Below are positions 35,496 through 45,427 of a stretch of DNA of 60,129 nt, in pieces. The first letter of the stretch is position 1. Each line of letters starts with the position of its first letter. The stretch covers positions 1 through 60,129 of the forward strand of contig JAFZBF010000034.1 in the NCBI GenBank assembly GCA_017561885.1. Direction: 5' to 3'. Source of the stretch: Bacteroidales bacterium. GTDB lineage: Bacteria; Bacteroidota; Bacteroidia; Bacteroidales; UBA932. A program made the translations under genes and the position numbers. The notes below the pieces were generated by a model that saw nothing but the letters and a program-made list of their open reading frames with translations, was not told where the DNA came from and made no database searches.

Positions 35496-35801
35496 TTAAA
35501 ACTTTGGCTTAAGTATCTCTGAATAAATAATCATCTTTTCAGGATCGAGGTCGAGTTCCTGCCCGTGATCCTTTTTTTCTTCGCTGACCGCATTCTCGGT
35601 AGTGCGGGGGACATCCTCTCCATAATAGCTGTCCTGCACAGGCTTGACGGATTGCTCCGGAATGTGGAAGTCCTGTGTATCATAGTCTTCCTGACGCGGA
35701 GGCTGAATCCGTCTGCTCGCCTGACGCTGCTTGCGCTTGATCTCGGACGTGACGATCGAGATCACGATGAACATGAAGAATAGAAAGAAAAAAACTTCCA
35801 T
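35496..35801 (-). CDS. Small single-pass membrane protein of unknown function
   Basis: 101 residues. An N-terminal hydrophobic helix (VFFFLFFMFIVISIV) is followed by a basic patch (KRKQRQASRR) and an acidic, probably disordered tail. It lies six bases after ribF, at the end of the glycogen operon. I do not recognise a family. The topology suggests a membrane protein with a cytoplasmic tail. Confidence 0.7.
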   Translation of the reverse strand: MEVFFFLFFMFIVISIVTSEIKRKQRQASRRIQPPRQEDYDTQDFHIPEQSVKPVQDSYYGEDVPRTTENAVSEEKKDHGQELDLDPEKMIIYSEILKPKF

Positions 35802-35807
35802 ATCGGT

Positions 35808-36692
35808 TTACTTCAATAATTCCCTTGCTTCTTCTGCATCCTTGAAAAGCTGGTCACGCAACTGCTCCATAGAGTCGAAACGCTGCTCTTCGCGGATGAA
35901 ATCGACGAACCTGACTTTGAGATCGAGACCGTAGATGTCATCGTCGAAATCCAGCAGATGGGTTTCGATGGTCAGTCCGCGGCCGTCGTGGGTCGTAGGC
36001 CGGTAGCCGATGTTGCAGACTCCCTTGTGGGTCTTTCCTTCGACAGTGGCCCAGACTGCGTACACTCCGTTGTAGGGGATAAGCTTGAGCGGGTCGTACA
36101 GACTCATGTTGGCTGTGCGGAATCCAATCTTGCGGCCTTTGCCGCAGCCCGGGACTACTACTCCCCTGAGGGTGTATTCGTACCCGAGCAGTGCGTTGGC
36201 CCTTTCGATGCCTCCGGTCTCGATAAGATTCCGGATATAGGTGCTGCTTATGGTGTTGTAGGAGTCGCTGATGGCTCCGACGCGTACCGCCTCGATACCG
36301 CATTTGCCTGCAATCCTGACAATGTCGTCGCTGCCGGTCTTCTTGCATCCAAGCCTGTGGTCATATCCCACTATCAGCGTCGATACGCCGTACTTGCCGA
36401 TAAGGAAATCGCGTATGAATTCCTCGGCGGTCATCTTGCTGAATTCCCTGGTGAATTCCACCACGTATACGTCGTCGACGCCGAGACTCTTGAGCCGTTC
36501 TTCTTTTTCTTCGAGTGAGTTGAGCAGGCGGAGCTTGCCGGCATCCTGCCTGAGGATGCTCCTGGGATGAGGCCAGAATGTGATTACAGCGCTTCGCTTT
36601 CCCTCGGCTTTCGCCGTGGCGCAAAGCAGCTCTATCACCTTGGCGTGGCCCAGGTGGACTCCATCGAAGAAACCTGTTGCGGCTACAACCAT
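35808..36692 (-). CDS. ribF: Bifunctional riboflavin kinase/FAD synthetase
   Basis: 294 residues. The N-terminal nucleotidyltransferase domain begins with ATGFFDGVHLGHAKVIE and contains ISSTYIRNLI. The C-terminal riboflavin kinase domain shows GRKIGFRTANM and the VCNIGYRPT block. It makes FMN and FAD. The start overlaps the end of the glycogen fusion gene by 10 bases, so it is co-transcribed with glycogen enzymes, an unusual pairing. Confidence 0.95.
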   Translation of the reverse strand: MVVAATGFFDGVHLGHAKVIELLCATAKAEGKRSAVITFWPHPRSILRQDAGKLRLLNSLEEKEERLKSLGVDDVYVVEFTREFSKMTAEEFIRDFLIGKYGVSTLIVGYDHRLGCKKTGSDDIVRIAGKCGIEAVRVGAISDSYNTISSTYIRNLIETGGIERANALLGYEYTLRGVVVPGCGKGRKIGFRTANMSLYDPLKLIPYNGVYAVWATVEGKTHKGVCNIGYRPTTHDGRGLTIETHLLDFDDDIYGLDLKVRFVDFIREEQRFDSMEQLRDQLFKDAEEARELLK

Positions 36693-39600
36693 TTTACGAG
36701 TTCAAAGTCTTGGCGGTGAGGAAGTTTGTCATTCTTTGCAAACATACGTGAGGCAACGTCGCAGCTTCCGGGGTTTTCAGGGGTGACGTTGACCCTGTAT
36801 GTTGCTATACCGTCCTTGCATTCTGCAAGCTGGTAAGGATGAATCTCCTTGATATGGTATTCTCCCTTCAGATCCTGTTCGGCAATCACTACCTCGAAAC
36901 CGAGGTCCTCGGGAGCTACTTCTCCTAGATTCACGACTATCTGAGAGATCCTTTCCTGTCCCAGAACCATAGGGATGGCTACGGCATCTGTCTTGGAATT
37001 GGAGATTATCTCGATGTTGTTCCATTCACGACGCATCTCTTTCTTCCAGAGCGCGATTTCGCGGGCTTCCTGGAAGTCGTCGGCTGCCAGACGTGCGGTA
37101 CGTTCTGCCAACGGAATGTAGAACTGCCTGAGGTAGTCCTCCATCATACGGTTGGTGGTGAAGTTGCAGGCTACCTCGCTGACGGTGTTCTTGATGGTGG
37201 CTATCCACTTGGGCGATATTCCGCGGGCATCCTTGTCGTAGAAGGTCTTCGAAATCTCAGTCTCGATGATATCATATATGGTGGCCGAATCGAGTTCGTT
37301 CTGGAATTCCTGGTTGTCATATGTGCGTTCCATCTGGAGAGCCCATCCTGCACCGGGTTTGTAACCCTCGACCCACCATCCGTCGAGCACGCTGAAGTGC
37401 ATCACACCGTTCATCACGGCTTTCTCGCCGCTGGTTCCGGATGCCTCAAGGGGACGGGTCGGGTTGTTCATCCATACGTCGACGCCCTGCACGAGCAGCT
37501 TGGCGATCGAGATGTCATAGTTCGGTATGAATACGATCTTGCCGATGAACTGCGGCATCTTGGAAATCTCGATTATGCGCTTGATCAGATCCTGTCCTGC
37601 TCCGTCGGCGGGGTGAGCCTTTCCGGCGAAGAAGAACTGTACTGGACGCTGGGGATTGTTGACTATCTGGCTCAGGCGGTCGAGGTTGCGGAACAGCAGG
37701 GTGGCGCGCTTGTAAGTCGCGAAACGGCGTGCGAATCCTATGGTGAGGATGTCGTCCCTGAGGGTGTTCTTGATCTTTACGATCTGCTGAGGAGAATAAT
37801 GTGAAGTGGCTGAAGTGTCGGACAGAATGTTCTTGACTGCGTCGATCAGCCTCTTGCGGAGCAGGTTGCGTGTAGCCCAGATGCGGTCGTCGGCGATGTT
37901 GTGTATGCCGCTGAAGCAAGACTTGTCATAGTGGTGGGTCTTGAATTCCTCTCCGAACACTTCCGCGTGGATCTGTTTCCATTCGGGAGCGGTCCAGGTA
38001 GGGTAGTGGACTCCGTTGGTGACATAGCTCACGTGAAGTTCTTCGGGCAGATATCCGGGCCACATGTTGGCCAGGATCTTCTGGCTTACCTTACCGTGCA
38101 GCCAGCTGACTCCGTTGATCTCCTGTGAAAGGTTGGCGGCAAGCACGCTCATAGAGAATTTTTCGCCCGGATCGTCGGGGTGAACCTTGCCGAGCTGCAT
38201 GAACGCGCCCCAGTCAGATTTCAGGTCTTCGCCTACCGATGACATATATACGCGGAGCAGGTCCTCGGTGAATGCGTCATGACCTGCGGGCACCGGAGTG
38301 TGGGTGGTGAACAGCGATGAGCCGCGAACCATCTCCAGAGCCTCCATATAAGAAAGGTTGTCGTTGTTCACATATTCGCGCATCCTTTCGATTCCCATGA
38401 ACGCTGCGTGTCCCTCGTTGCAGTGATATACTTCGGCATTGATGCCGAGCGCCCTGAGCGCCCTGACACCTCCGATACCGAGCAGAATCTCCTGTTTGAG
38501 ACGGTTCTCCCAGTCACCTCCGTAGAGCTGGTGGGTGACATAGCGGTCCTCTTCGTGGTTGTCCTCGTAATCGGTGTCGAGCAGAATAAGGTCGGTACGT
38601 CCTACTTCAGCCTTCCACAGCCTAGCATACATCATACGGCCCGGGAATGCGATGCTTACTGTCAGCCATTTTCCGTCCTTGTCGCGGACAGGGATCACGG
38701 GAGCCTTGGAGAAATCCTGAGGCTCGTAGGTGCTTACCTGGTCACCCTGTGAAGACAGTTTCTGGGTGAAATAGCCGAACTTGTAGAGCAGTCCGACGGC
38801 GGTCATATTGACTTTCATGTCGCTGGCTTCCTTGAGGTAGTCGCCGGCGAGGATTCCGAGTCCTCCAGAGTAGATCTTCAGAGAAGTGTCGATACCATAC
38901 TCCATGCAGAAATATGCAATCGACGGTCCCGGCCTGTTGTCTTTCTCCTTCATATAGTCTTTGAAGTGAGCATATACGGTGTCGAGACGGTTGAGGAAAT
39001 CAGTATCCTTGGTGAGTTCCTTATATTTTGAGAGTTTGATCCGGTCCAGCAGTTCAAGCGGATTGCCCTTGGCGGCTTTCCACAGTTTGCTGTCAATCGA
39101 TTCAAAAAGTTCCGATGCTTCCTGATTCCAGCACCACCAAAGGTTTGTGGCAAGTTCTTCCAACGGTCTCAGTCTTTCCGGCAACTGCCTGGTGATGATC
39201 ATTCTGGTCCAAGAGGGGGTGTTTGTTATCATTTTAGTGTATGAATTGTCAGGTTCCTCCCTGAATACAGGGTTTTTGCCATACTTGGCTACAATCTTTT
39301 CTATAGCCAGCTCGTATGACTCTTTATAATATGAAATGTTGTTGCGCCAGAGGGCTATCTTGGATATTTCCCTTGCATTCTGGCGATATTCTGCCTCTTT
39401 TTTGTCATCGAGAGAGGCAATCTCGTCGATACGTTCGCAGACACGGTCCACTACTTCGCTGTAGTTGCTGTCGGTACGTTTGATGATGCATATTCCTTCC
39501 CTGGGCTTGTCCTCGGGATAATGGTCAATCACCCATTTGCTGAAACCTGCGGTCGAGGTGGTGACTGTAGGCACCATGAATGCAAGTGACTCGAGAGGGG

Positions 39601-40903
39601 TATAGCCCCAGGGCTCGTAGTATGAAGGGAATATGGTCAGGTCCATACCGGCCAGCAGCTGGTAGTAAGTCCTGTTGAAAATACCGTCGTTTCCGTTGAG
39701 GTAGCTGGGAATGAAGAACACATCTACACTGGCATCCTTGCCGTTGTCGAGGTGAAGCTCCCTCATACGGCGGCTGATGATATCGTAATCGTCCATCAGG
39801 TGATGGGAAACCATAGTGGTGTAGTGCGTCGCGCTGTTATGCATCTTCTCGAGCAGAGTCCTGTCCGGCCCGTTGTTTCCGCTGGGCACCATGATGAAGG
39901 CTGCAATCTTGCGTCCCTTGTGGCCTCCGGCTGCATTGTATTTGCCGAGGGCGTCCATCACGATGTCCATACCCTTGTTGGTAAATTCGTAACGGCCGCC
40001 TGTGGCTATGAGAAGGGTCGAGTCGTCAAAAGTCTTGCCGCTCATCAGGGTTGCGATCTCGAAAAGCTTCTTGCGCGCGGCGGCTCTGACCATCGGCATC
40101 TTGTCCTCGGGAGGAGCAATGCTTTCCTCGAATCCGTTCGGAGTGACGATGTCAACTTTCCTGCCAAGGAACTGCTCGCATTCTACAGCTGTCAGGTCGC
40201 TGACAGTGGTGAAAACGTCAGCATTCTTTGCAGATGCTTTTTCAAGGGAGTGGCGTGCGTACACGTTGTATTCCTGGGCCGCCTTGTCTGCATCCAGACT
40301 CTTGAGCCTGTCATAGAGCGGTATGTTGCGTGAACTGAGAGTGCGGCCGACTACTGTTGCGTGTGTGGTGAAGATGGTCCCGACAGGCAGATCGGTGGTC
40401 TTCAGGTAAAGCAGGCCGGCGCCGGTCATCCACTCGTGGAACTGGGCCACCACTTTCTTCCCTGAAGAAATCCTGTATCTTGCATAGCTCTGGATAACCC
40501 TTCCAGCCGCATAGCCGAACAGTGCGGACTCCACGTAATCCCAGTTGCCGTTGATAGAATCGACGCCGAACTTCTCCCACAGCTCGGTGAGCACTTCGTT
40601 CTTCCTGGGAATCAGGTAGGTATAGTCTACAAGGAATGCGATAGGGCTTCCCGGTACGTTCCAATGGCCTATCCTGACGTGCAGGCCTTCACTTGCGGCT
40701 GCCTGACGCCACGACTTGAACAGTGACGGGTCTTCTGTGAATTCGGGGTTCCTTTCAGTATTTCTCCATACGTCAGGACCGATATGTATATGATGTTTCT
40801 TAAGCTGTCCGGCCAGATAAAGGGATTTTGTAGCAAGAACGGTGTGGATACCTCCGATTTTGTTGCAGACTTCCCAGCTGACCTCGAATAAGTAATCAGG
40901 CAT
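36683..40903 (-). CDS. Fused GT3 glycogen synthase and GT35 alpha-glucan phosphorylase
   Basis: 1406 residues holding two full enzymes. Residues 1 to about 560 are a GT3 (eukaryote-type) glycogen synthase: FEVSWEVCNKIGGIHTVLATK at the N-terminus (given here as its first 20-residue block) and the catalytic Glu430-x7-Glu438 pair (YYEPWGYTPLES). From about 570 onward comes a short-form alpha-glucan phosphorylase, with AYFCMEYGIDTSLKIYSGG and the PLP site SGTSGEKAVMNG (Lys1161). One half extends glycogen, the other shortens it. Bacteroides encodes these activities as separate neighbouring genes, as far as I recall, so this looks like a gene fusion. It overlaps the GH57 gene by eight bases. Confidence 0.9.
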   Translation of the reverse strand: MPDYLFEVSWEVCNKIGGIHTVLATKSLYLAGQLKKHHIHIGPDVWRNTERNPEFTEDPSLFKSWRQAAASEGLHVRIGHWNVPGSPIAFLVDYTYLIPRKNEVLTELWEKFGVDSINGNWDYVESALFGYAAGRVIQSYARYRISSGKKVVAQFHEWMTGAGLLYLKTTDLPVGTIFTTHATVVGRTLSSRNIPLYDRLKSLDADKAAQEYNVYARHSLEKASAKNADVFTTVSDLTAVECEQFLGRKVDIVTPNGFEESIAPPEDKMPMVRAAARKKLFEIATLMSGKTFDDSTLLIATGGRYEFTNKGMDIVMDALGKYNAAGGHKGRKIAAFIMVPSGNNGPDRTLLEKMHNSATHYTTMVSHHLMDDYDIISRRMRELHLDNGKDASVDVFFIPSYLNGNDGIFNRTYYQLLAGMDLTIFPSYYEPWGYTPLESLAFMVPTVTTSTAGFSKWVIDHYPEDKPREGICIIKRTDSNYSEVVDRVCERIDEIASLDDKKEAEYRQNAREISKIALWRNNISYYKESYELAIEKIVAKYGKNPVFREEPDNSYTKMITNTPSWTRMIITRQLPERLRPLEELATNLWWCWNQEASELFESIDSKLWKAAKGNPLELLDRIKLSKYKELTKDTDFLNRLDTVYAHFKDYMKEKDNRPGPSIAYFCMEYGIDTSLKIYSGGLGILAGDYLKEASDMKVNMTAVGLLYKFGYFTQKLSSQGDQVSTYEPQDFSKAPVIPVRDKDGKWLTVSIAFPGRMMYARLWKAEVGRTDLILLDTDYEDNHEEDRYVTHQLYGGDWENRLKQEILLGIGGVRALRALGINAEVYHCNEGHAAFMGIERMREYVNNDNLSYMEALEMVRGSSLFTTHTPVPAGHDAFTEDLLRVYMSSVGEDLKSDWGAFMQLGKVHPDDPGEKFSMSVLAANLSQEINGVSWLHGKVSQKILANMWPGYLPEELHVSYVTNGVHYPTWTAPEWKQIHAEVFGEEFKTHHYDKSCFSGIHNIADDRIWATRNLLRKRLIDAVKNILSDTSATSHYSPQQIVKIKNTLRDDILTIGFARRFATYKRATLLFRNLDRLSQIVNNPQRPVQFFFAGKAHPADGAGQDLIKRIIEISKMPQFIGKIVFIPNYDISIAKLLVQGVDVWMNNPTRPLEASGTSGEKAVMNGVMHFSVLDGWWVEGYKPGAGWALQMERTYDNQEFQNELDSATIYDIIETEISKTFYDKDARGISPKWIATIKNTVSEVACNFTTNRMMEDYLRQFYIPLAERTARLAADDFQEAREIALWKKEMRREWNNIEIISNSKTDAVAIPMVLGQERISQIVVNLGEVAPEDLGFEVVIAEQDLKGEYHIKEIHPYQLAECKDGIATYRVNVTPENPGSCDVASRMFAKNDKLPHRQDFELVKWL

Positions 40904-42110
40904 TTGTCTTCTTGTTTTTCAGGCAAGCGTCTAATCTGAGTTCAAAATCGCTCAGGACGTTCATATAGTTTATGAATGCTTCGTAAGGAGTGTCGTAAGG
41001 ATTGAAGTAACTGTGGACTGCACCGTCAGAGAAGAACTTCGTGCACATGTAGTAGAAGTGGTCGCTCTCCTGGAGCATCCTGTAAGTCTTGATCATATCC
41101 TCATTCCTGGTCCTCTTGACCTTGTTGCCGAGAGCGTAAACCTTGTGGAAAGCTTCGTTCTGCAGTTCGTTTCCGAGCCAGGCGCTGAGGTCTCTCTCTT
41201 CGTCTGCCCAGGAAATCGGGTCGGGAACGTGGAGGGGCGCTACCGGCTGGTGCATCTTCGCAACTTCAGAAGGAGTGTTGAAGGTGAAACCTTTGGCCAG
41301 CATCGCAGCCGGAAGGGCTTTGAGGAACTCGAAGATACCGCTGTCAGAAGGCTGGTGCTCTCCGAAAGTCTCGTAGTCCATGAAGAGGTTGAGGGTGTCT
41401 TCGTTCTGCAGGGCGGCATCTACCCAGGAAGCATATTTGTCGGCGGTAAGCGGCCAGCCGTCCCAGCTTCTGTTAGAGAAACGGAAAGCGATGTCATCGC
41501 TGAGGGCGCTGTTCTTGAGCAGGAGCCTGAGCCTGGGGTTGATGGCGTTTGTATAAACGAAGTTGGGGCTCTTCCAGCCGAGGATGTGCTTTGCTCCTTC
41601 GGTAAGCATCGTGGTGTAACCCATTGATGCTACGGTTGCACCGATAGCGTCTGAATAGATGAGTTCAGTATTGCGGAAGGTGACGGGTTTTACTCCAAAA
41701 GTGGCCTCGATGAGTTTGCTGTGGTCCTTGACCTGCTGCTTGAACTCGGCTTCATTGGCCACAGATGCCAGGGAGTGGGCGTAAGTCTCGGCAAGGAATT
41801 CTACACAGCCTGTATCGGCCAGCGCCTTGAAGCTGTCGATGACTTCGGGAGCATAAAGCTTGAACTGGTCGATGGCTACTCCGGAAACAGAGAAGGCTAT
41901 TTTGAATTTCTTGTGGTTCTTCTTGACCAGGTCAAGGAGAAGAGCGTTGACAGGAAGATAGCATTTCTGTGCCACTCTGCGCATAATGACCTTGTTGGTG
42001 AAATCGTCGCAGTAATGATAGTCGTTCCCGATATCGAAGAAACGGTACTGTCTCAGTCTGTCAGGTTGATGGACCTGAAAGTAAAAGCAAATACTTTTTG
42101 TTGTTGCCAT
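40896..42110 (-). CDS. GH57 family alpha-glucan-active glycoside hydrolase
   Basis: 404 residues. The GH57 landmarks are HQP (14-16), the SGVAIDQ block, Glu149 (FRNTELIYSD, probable nucleophile) and Asp245 (LFMDYETFGEHQ, probable acid/base). Family members are alpha-amylases, 4-alpha-glucanotransferases or branching enzymes, and short Bacteroidota members beside glycogen genes are usually called alpha-amylase. No signal peptide, so it acts in the cytoplasm. It lies between the GT4 and fusion genes. Confidence 0.9.
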   Translation of the reverse strand: MATTKSICFYFQVHQPDRLRQYRFFDIGNDYHYCDDFTNKVIMRRVAQKCYLPVNALLLDLVKKNHKKFKIAFSVSGVAIDQFKLYAPEVIDSFKALADTGCVEFLAETYAHSLASVANEAEFKQQVKDHSKLIEATFGVKPVTFRNTELIYSDAIGATVASMGYTTMLTEGAKHILGWKSPNFVYTNAINPRLRLLLKNSALSDDIAFRFSNRSWDGWPLTADKYASWVDAALQNEDTLNLFMDYETFGEHQPSDSGIFEFLKALPAAMLAKGFTFNTPSEVAKMHQPVAPLHVPDPISWADEERDLSAWLGNELQNEAFHKVYALGNKVKRTRNEDMIKTYRMLQESDHFYYMCTKFFSDGAVHSYFNPYDTPYEAFINYMNVLSDFELRLDACLKNKKTNA

Positions 42111-42125
42111 AATATGATTATTTTA

Positions 42126-43412
42126 CTATTTCAAATTCATTGCAGCCTGATATACATCCTTGACCTTGGCTGCCGCATGGTCCCATTTAAGCGAATTGAC
42201 CTCGTCATATCCCTTCTCGCCTGCCATCTTGGCAATGGCGGGGTAGGTGACCAGGGCGTAGATTGCATCTGCAAGAGCGTCGATGTCCCAGAAGTCGACC
42301 TTGATGGCGTATTTCAGGACTTCCGCCACACCGCTCTGTTTCGAGATGATGGTGGGCACGTTGCTCTGCATTGCTTCCAGAGGAGATATTCCGAAAGGCT
42401 CGGAAACGGAAGGCATCACATAGACGTCGCTCAATGCGAACATCTTCTGTACGTCTGCGCCGCGAAGGAAGCCGGTAAAATGGAATTTGTCGGCTATGCC
42501 CATCTGGGCGACGCGTCTGATGGAACGGTTGAGCAGGTCGCCGCTTCCGGCCATCACGAACCTGACGTTTTCGGTTTTCTGAAGGACTTTGTATGCAGCC
42601 TCTATGAAATACTCGGGGCCTTTCTGGAATGTGATACGGCCGAGGAAGGTGACGGTCTTCTCAGGAACGCCGCGCTTCGCTACGAGAGTCTCCCTGTTGG
42701 AGAAATCCACGGCGTTGTGGACGGTTATGACCTTGGAAGGGTCGATGCCGTATTTGTTGATCACGATGTTCCTTGTCCAGTCGCTTACTGTTATGACTTT
42801 GTCAGCCTCGCGCATACCCATCTGCTCGATGGCGTAAACCTGTGTGTTCACGTTCTCGCCGGTACGGTCGTACTCGGTGGCGTGTACGTGGATTACGAGC
42901 GGTTTGCCGCTGACTCTCTTGGCGGCGATGCCTGCCAGATATGTGAGCCAGTCGTGGGCGTGGATTACGTCGAACTCATTGTTGAGCGCCAGGGTTCCGC
43001 CGACCATCGAGTAGCGGACAACCTCTTCCATAAGGTTCTTTCCGTACTTGCCGGAAAATTTATACTTGCTGTGGAAATGGTACTTGAACTCTTCGGTCTG
43101 CATCATACGCTCTTCGACTGAGAGCTTTGAATAATCTTCAGGATCCACATACGGCATTATGTTGCTGCCGACTCTCAGGAATTCCACCTTGCCGAGGAAT
43201 TCGTCGATGTCCATCGCTGTGTCTACGGTCTCGACATCGCTGGCATTGATGATCCTTATGTCGCTCTGGTCTTCATCTCCGCTTGCCGAGGGCATCACGA
43301 ACAGCACGTCGACGTCGTTATGCGCCAGACCCTTGGTCATACCGTAGCAGGCTGTTCCAAGACCGCCTGAGATATGGGGAGGAAACTCCCATCCAAACAT
43401 CAAAACTCTCAT
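42126..43412 (-). CDS. GT4 family glycosyltransferase in the glycogen operon
   Basis: 428 residues with a GT-B fold. The N-terminus MFGWEFPPHISGGLGTACY is the GlgA/GT4 start, and the donor-site motif is EPFGISPLEAMQ. Similar proteins always accompany the GH57 and GH133 genes in Bacteroidota and are thought to take part in alpha-glucan synthesis. The exact acceptor is unknown. It overlaps the debranching-enzyme gene by one base. Confidence 0.9.
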   Translation of the reverse strand: MRVLMFGWEFPPHISGGLGTACYGMTKGLAHNDVDVLFVMPSASGDEDQSDIRIINASDVETVDTAMDIDEFLGKVEFLRVGSNIMPYVDPEDYSKLSVEERMMQTEEFKYHFHSKYKFSGKYGKNLMEEVVRYSMVGGTLALNNEFDVIHAHDWLTYLAGIAAKRVSGKPLVIHVHATEYDRTGENVNTQVYAIEQMGMREADKVITVSDWTRNIVINKYGIDPSKVITVHNAVDFSNRETLVAKRGVPEKTVTFLGRITFQKGPEYFIEAAYKVLQKTENVRFVMAGSGDLLNRSIRRVAQMGIADKFHFTGFLRGADVQKMFALSDVYVMPSVSEPFGISPLEAMQSNVPTIISKQSGVAEVLKYAIKVDFWDIDALADAIYALVTYPAIAKMAGEKGYDEVNSLKWDHAAAKVKDVYQAAMNLK

Positions 43413-45343
43413 CAGTTATTCTCCTTGTAACGTTTGATCATGTAGATAATTGTCAGAATCTCAGCTGTGCTGAGTGCGGAGTTGATGGCTCCGTGAGGAA
43501 TGAAGGGCGGGTTGCCGTCATAAAGCTCGGCGACGGCTCCGATGCCGTGTATGGTCATGTCTTCCTCGAAACCTTTGATCAGCGAGGCTGCCTCGTTGAC
43601 GAATGCGGCTCCGTGAAGCTTGAAACTTGCTGCGGTATAGAGGCCCAGCAGCCACGGCCTGGTCGAACCGTTGTGTGATGCGAGGTCGCGTGCGCGGTGG
43701 TCTCCGTCGTAAGTATCTTTGTAGAACGGATTCTTGGGAGCCAGCGTCCTGATTCCGCGGGGGGTTACCAGTTCGCGTTTCACTGCCTTTAGTATCTCGT
43801 TCTGGGCTACTTCGCTGATAGGGCTGTACGGCAGGGCGCAGGCGAACAGCTGGTTGGGACGGGTGAAGACATTCTGCCCGTTGCCGTCCACATAGTCGGC
43901 GAGGTGCTTGCGGTCAGCAACCCAGAACATATCGAAGAATACCATGTCGATGCGGGCTGCGATCTCTTCAAGCTGCCTTGCGAATTTCTTGTCGGAATCG
44001 TAGATGTAGCACATCTCGCTGCAGAAGCGAAGGGCGTTGTACCACAGGGCGTTCGTCTCTACCTGATAGCCGGCCCTCTCGGCGACGGGATGACCGTTGG
44101 TGTAGGTGTCCATCCAGGTGAGGGCTACGCCGTCGATCTGGGCCCAGAGCAGTCCGTTTGCATGCATCTGGACTTCAGGCCTGCCGGCGATGAAGCTCTT
44201 GATGATCTGTTTGAGGGTCTTGCCGTATTTGTTCCAGATTCCTTTGCGGTCTGAAGTGAAGTCTATGTAGTTCTGCATCAGCAGCGCCATCCTGAGCGGA
44301 GCCTCGACCTGGCGTGAAGATATGAACAGGTCTTCTTTCCATTTGTCGATCATTCCGTCGATGACCCGCAGATAAGCTTTCACGTCGCCGTTGTTGTACA
44401 GCGTCAGTCCGGCGGCCGTCATCGTGGTGTCGCGGAGCTGGCCGACACCCAGCCAGGGGAAGCCCGAGCAGATCTCCAGCCTGCCTGCGCGCTCGAAGAA
44501 GAGTCTCGATGCTGCGCTGCGGAGAGTCGATTCGAAATCCTCGCACAGGCCGAACTTGGCGAATTCGGAATTGAATGTGCGTTTGAAACTTGCCGGCTCA
44601 CAGGATTCGGTTGAAGCCGAGAACACTATGCTCTCACCCTTCTTGATGGGCATCTCGAAGAATCCGGGAACGAAGAGGTCTTCCTTGTAGGCGTAGCCTC
44701 TGCGGCGCTCCTCGGGATAGACGATGCCGTAATACCAGTCGGGATTGGCCACGTATTCCGATTTCTTGGATAGCTGCATGTTCAGTGTGGGAAGCGCTTC
44801 GTACAGCTTGAAAGCCTTTCCGTTGGGAATGTCGAAATAGTGGGTGTTAGCGCCGATGTTGCTCTGGGTCAGCTCGTGTATGCTCCTGAAGGACAGATAG
44901 GGGGTCAGGCGGAGGGTTGTCTCCGAATGAGCGTCCAGCAGGGTGTATTTGATAAGTACCCTGTCCTGGTTCTGGACCATAAGTATCTGTTTCTGGAATT
45001 TCATTCCACCGACGCTGTAGGTGATGGTCGGCACCGGGTCGTTCTCGTAATCCACGATGTATTTGTGCCCCCTGGGTTCGAAGATGTCACCGTAGCAGTG
45101 GATGCCGAGGTTGAAGCTCTTGCCGTGCTGAATGAGGGTCTCATCAAGGCTTGAGAGCAGGGCGTGCCTGCGCCAGTTCATCTTTTCGATGGGAACTGCA
45201 AGCAGGCAGTGATACTTTCTGGTGTTGCAGCATACGATGGTCGTATTGGCATATGCACCGGTACGGTTCGTTGCGATAAGTTCCCTCTTGAGAGAATACT
45301 CGAGGTTTACGAGCTCAGCTTTGTTGAATTTCAGATAAGCCAT
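43412..45343 (-). CDS. Glycogen debranching enzyme, amylo-alpha-1,6-glucosidase type
   Basis: 643 residues from the ATG at 45343. An upstream reading at 45394 begins inside the promoter element. The N-terminal GDE domain (about 1-240, with NRTGAYANTTIVCCNTRKYH) precedes an (alpha/alpha)6 catalytic domain, with LTWMDTYTNGHPVAERAG and ETNALWYNALRF typical of GH133. It removes alpha-1,6 branches from glycogen. It is the first gene of the operon running to 35496. Confidence 0.93.
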   Translation of the reverse strand: MAYLKFNKAELVNLEYSLKRELIATNRTGAYANTTIVCCNTRKYHCLLAVPIEKMNWRRHALLSSLDETLIQHGKSFNLGIHCYGDIFEPRGHKYIVDYENDPVPTITYSVGGMKFQKQILMVQNQDRVLIKYTLLDAHSETTLRLTPYLSFRSIHELTQSNIGANTHYFDIPNGKAFKLYEALPTLNMQLSKKSEYVANPDWYYGIVYPEERRRGYAYKEDLFVPGFFEMPIKKGESIVFSASTESCEPASFKRTFNSEFAKFGLCEDFESTLRSAASRLFFERAGRLEICSGFPWLGVGQLRDTTMTAAGLTLYNNGDVKAYLRVIDGMIDKWKEDLFISSRQVEAPLRMALLMQNYIDFTSDRKGIWNKYGKTLKQIIKSFIAGRPEVQMHANGLLWAQIDGVALTWMDTYTNGHPVAERAGYQVETNALWYNALRFCSEMCYIYDSDKKFARQLEEIAARIDMVFFDMFWVADRKHLADYVDGNGQNVFTRPNQLFACALPYSPISEVAQNEILKAVKRELVTPRGIRTLAPKNPFYKDTYDGDHRARDLASHNGSTRPWLLGLYTAASFKLHGAAFVNEAASLIKGFEEDMTIHGIGAVAELYDGNPPFIPHGAINSALSTAEILTIIYMIKRYKENN

Positions 45344-45391
45344 AAGTTGTCGTATGTATATGTCGAAAAATTGCAGTTTGGAATCAAACCG

Positions 45392-45399
45392 CAAAGATA
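45392..45399 (-). promoter_or_regulatory. -7 promoter element of the glycogen operon
   Basis: TATCTTTG on the minus strand, a full TAnnTTTG match, 48 bases before the debranching-enzyme start at 45343. Confidence 0.6.
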
Positions 45400-45427
45400 T
45401 AAAAATCAGCGTAATTTACAGAGTAAA

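Noticed and set aside
41721..43121. 466-residue ORF opposite the GH57 and GT4 genes
   Set aside because: Spans two real genes on the other strand and shows no domain.
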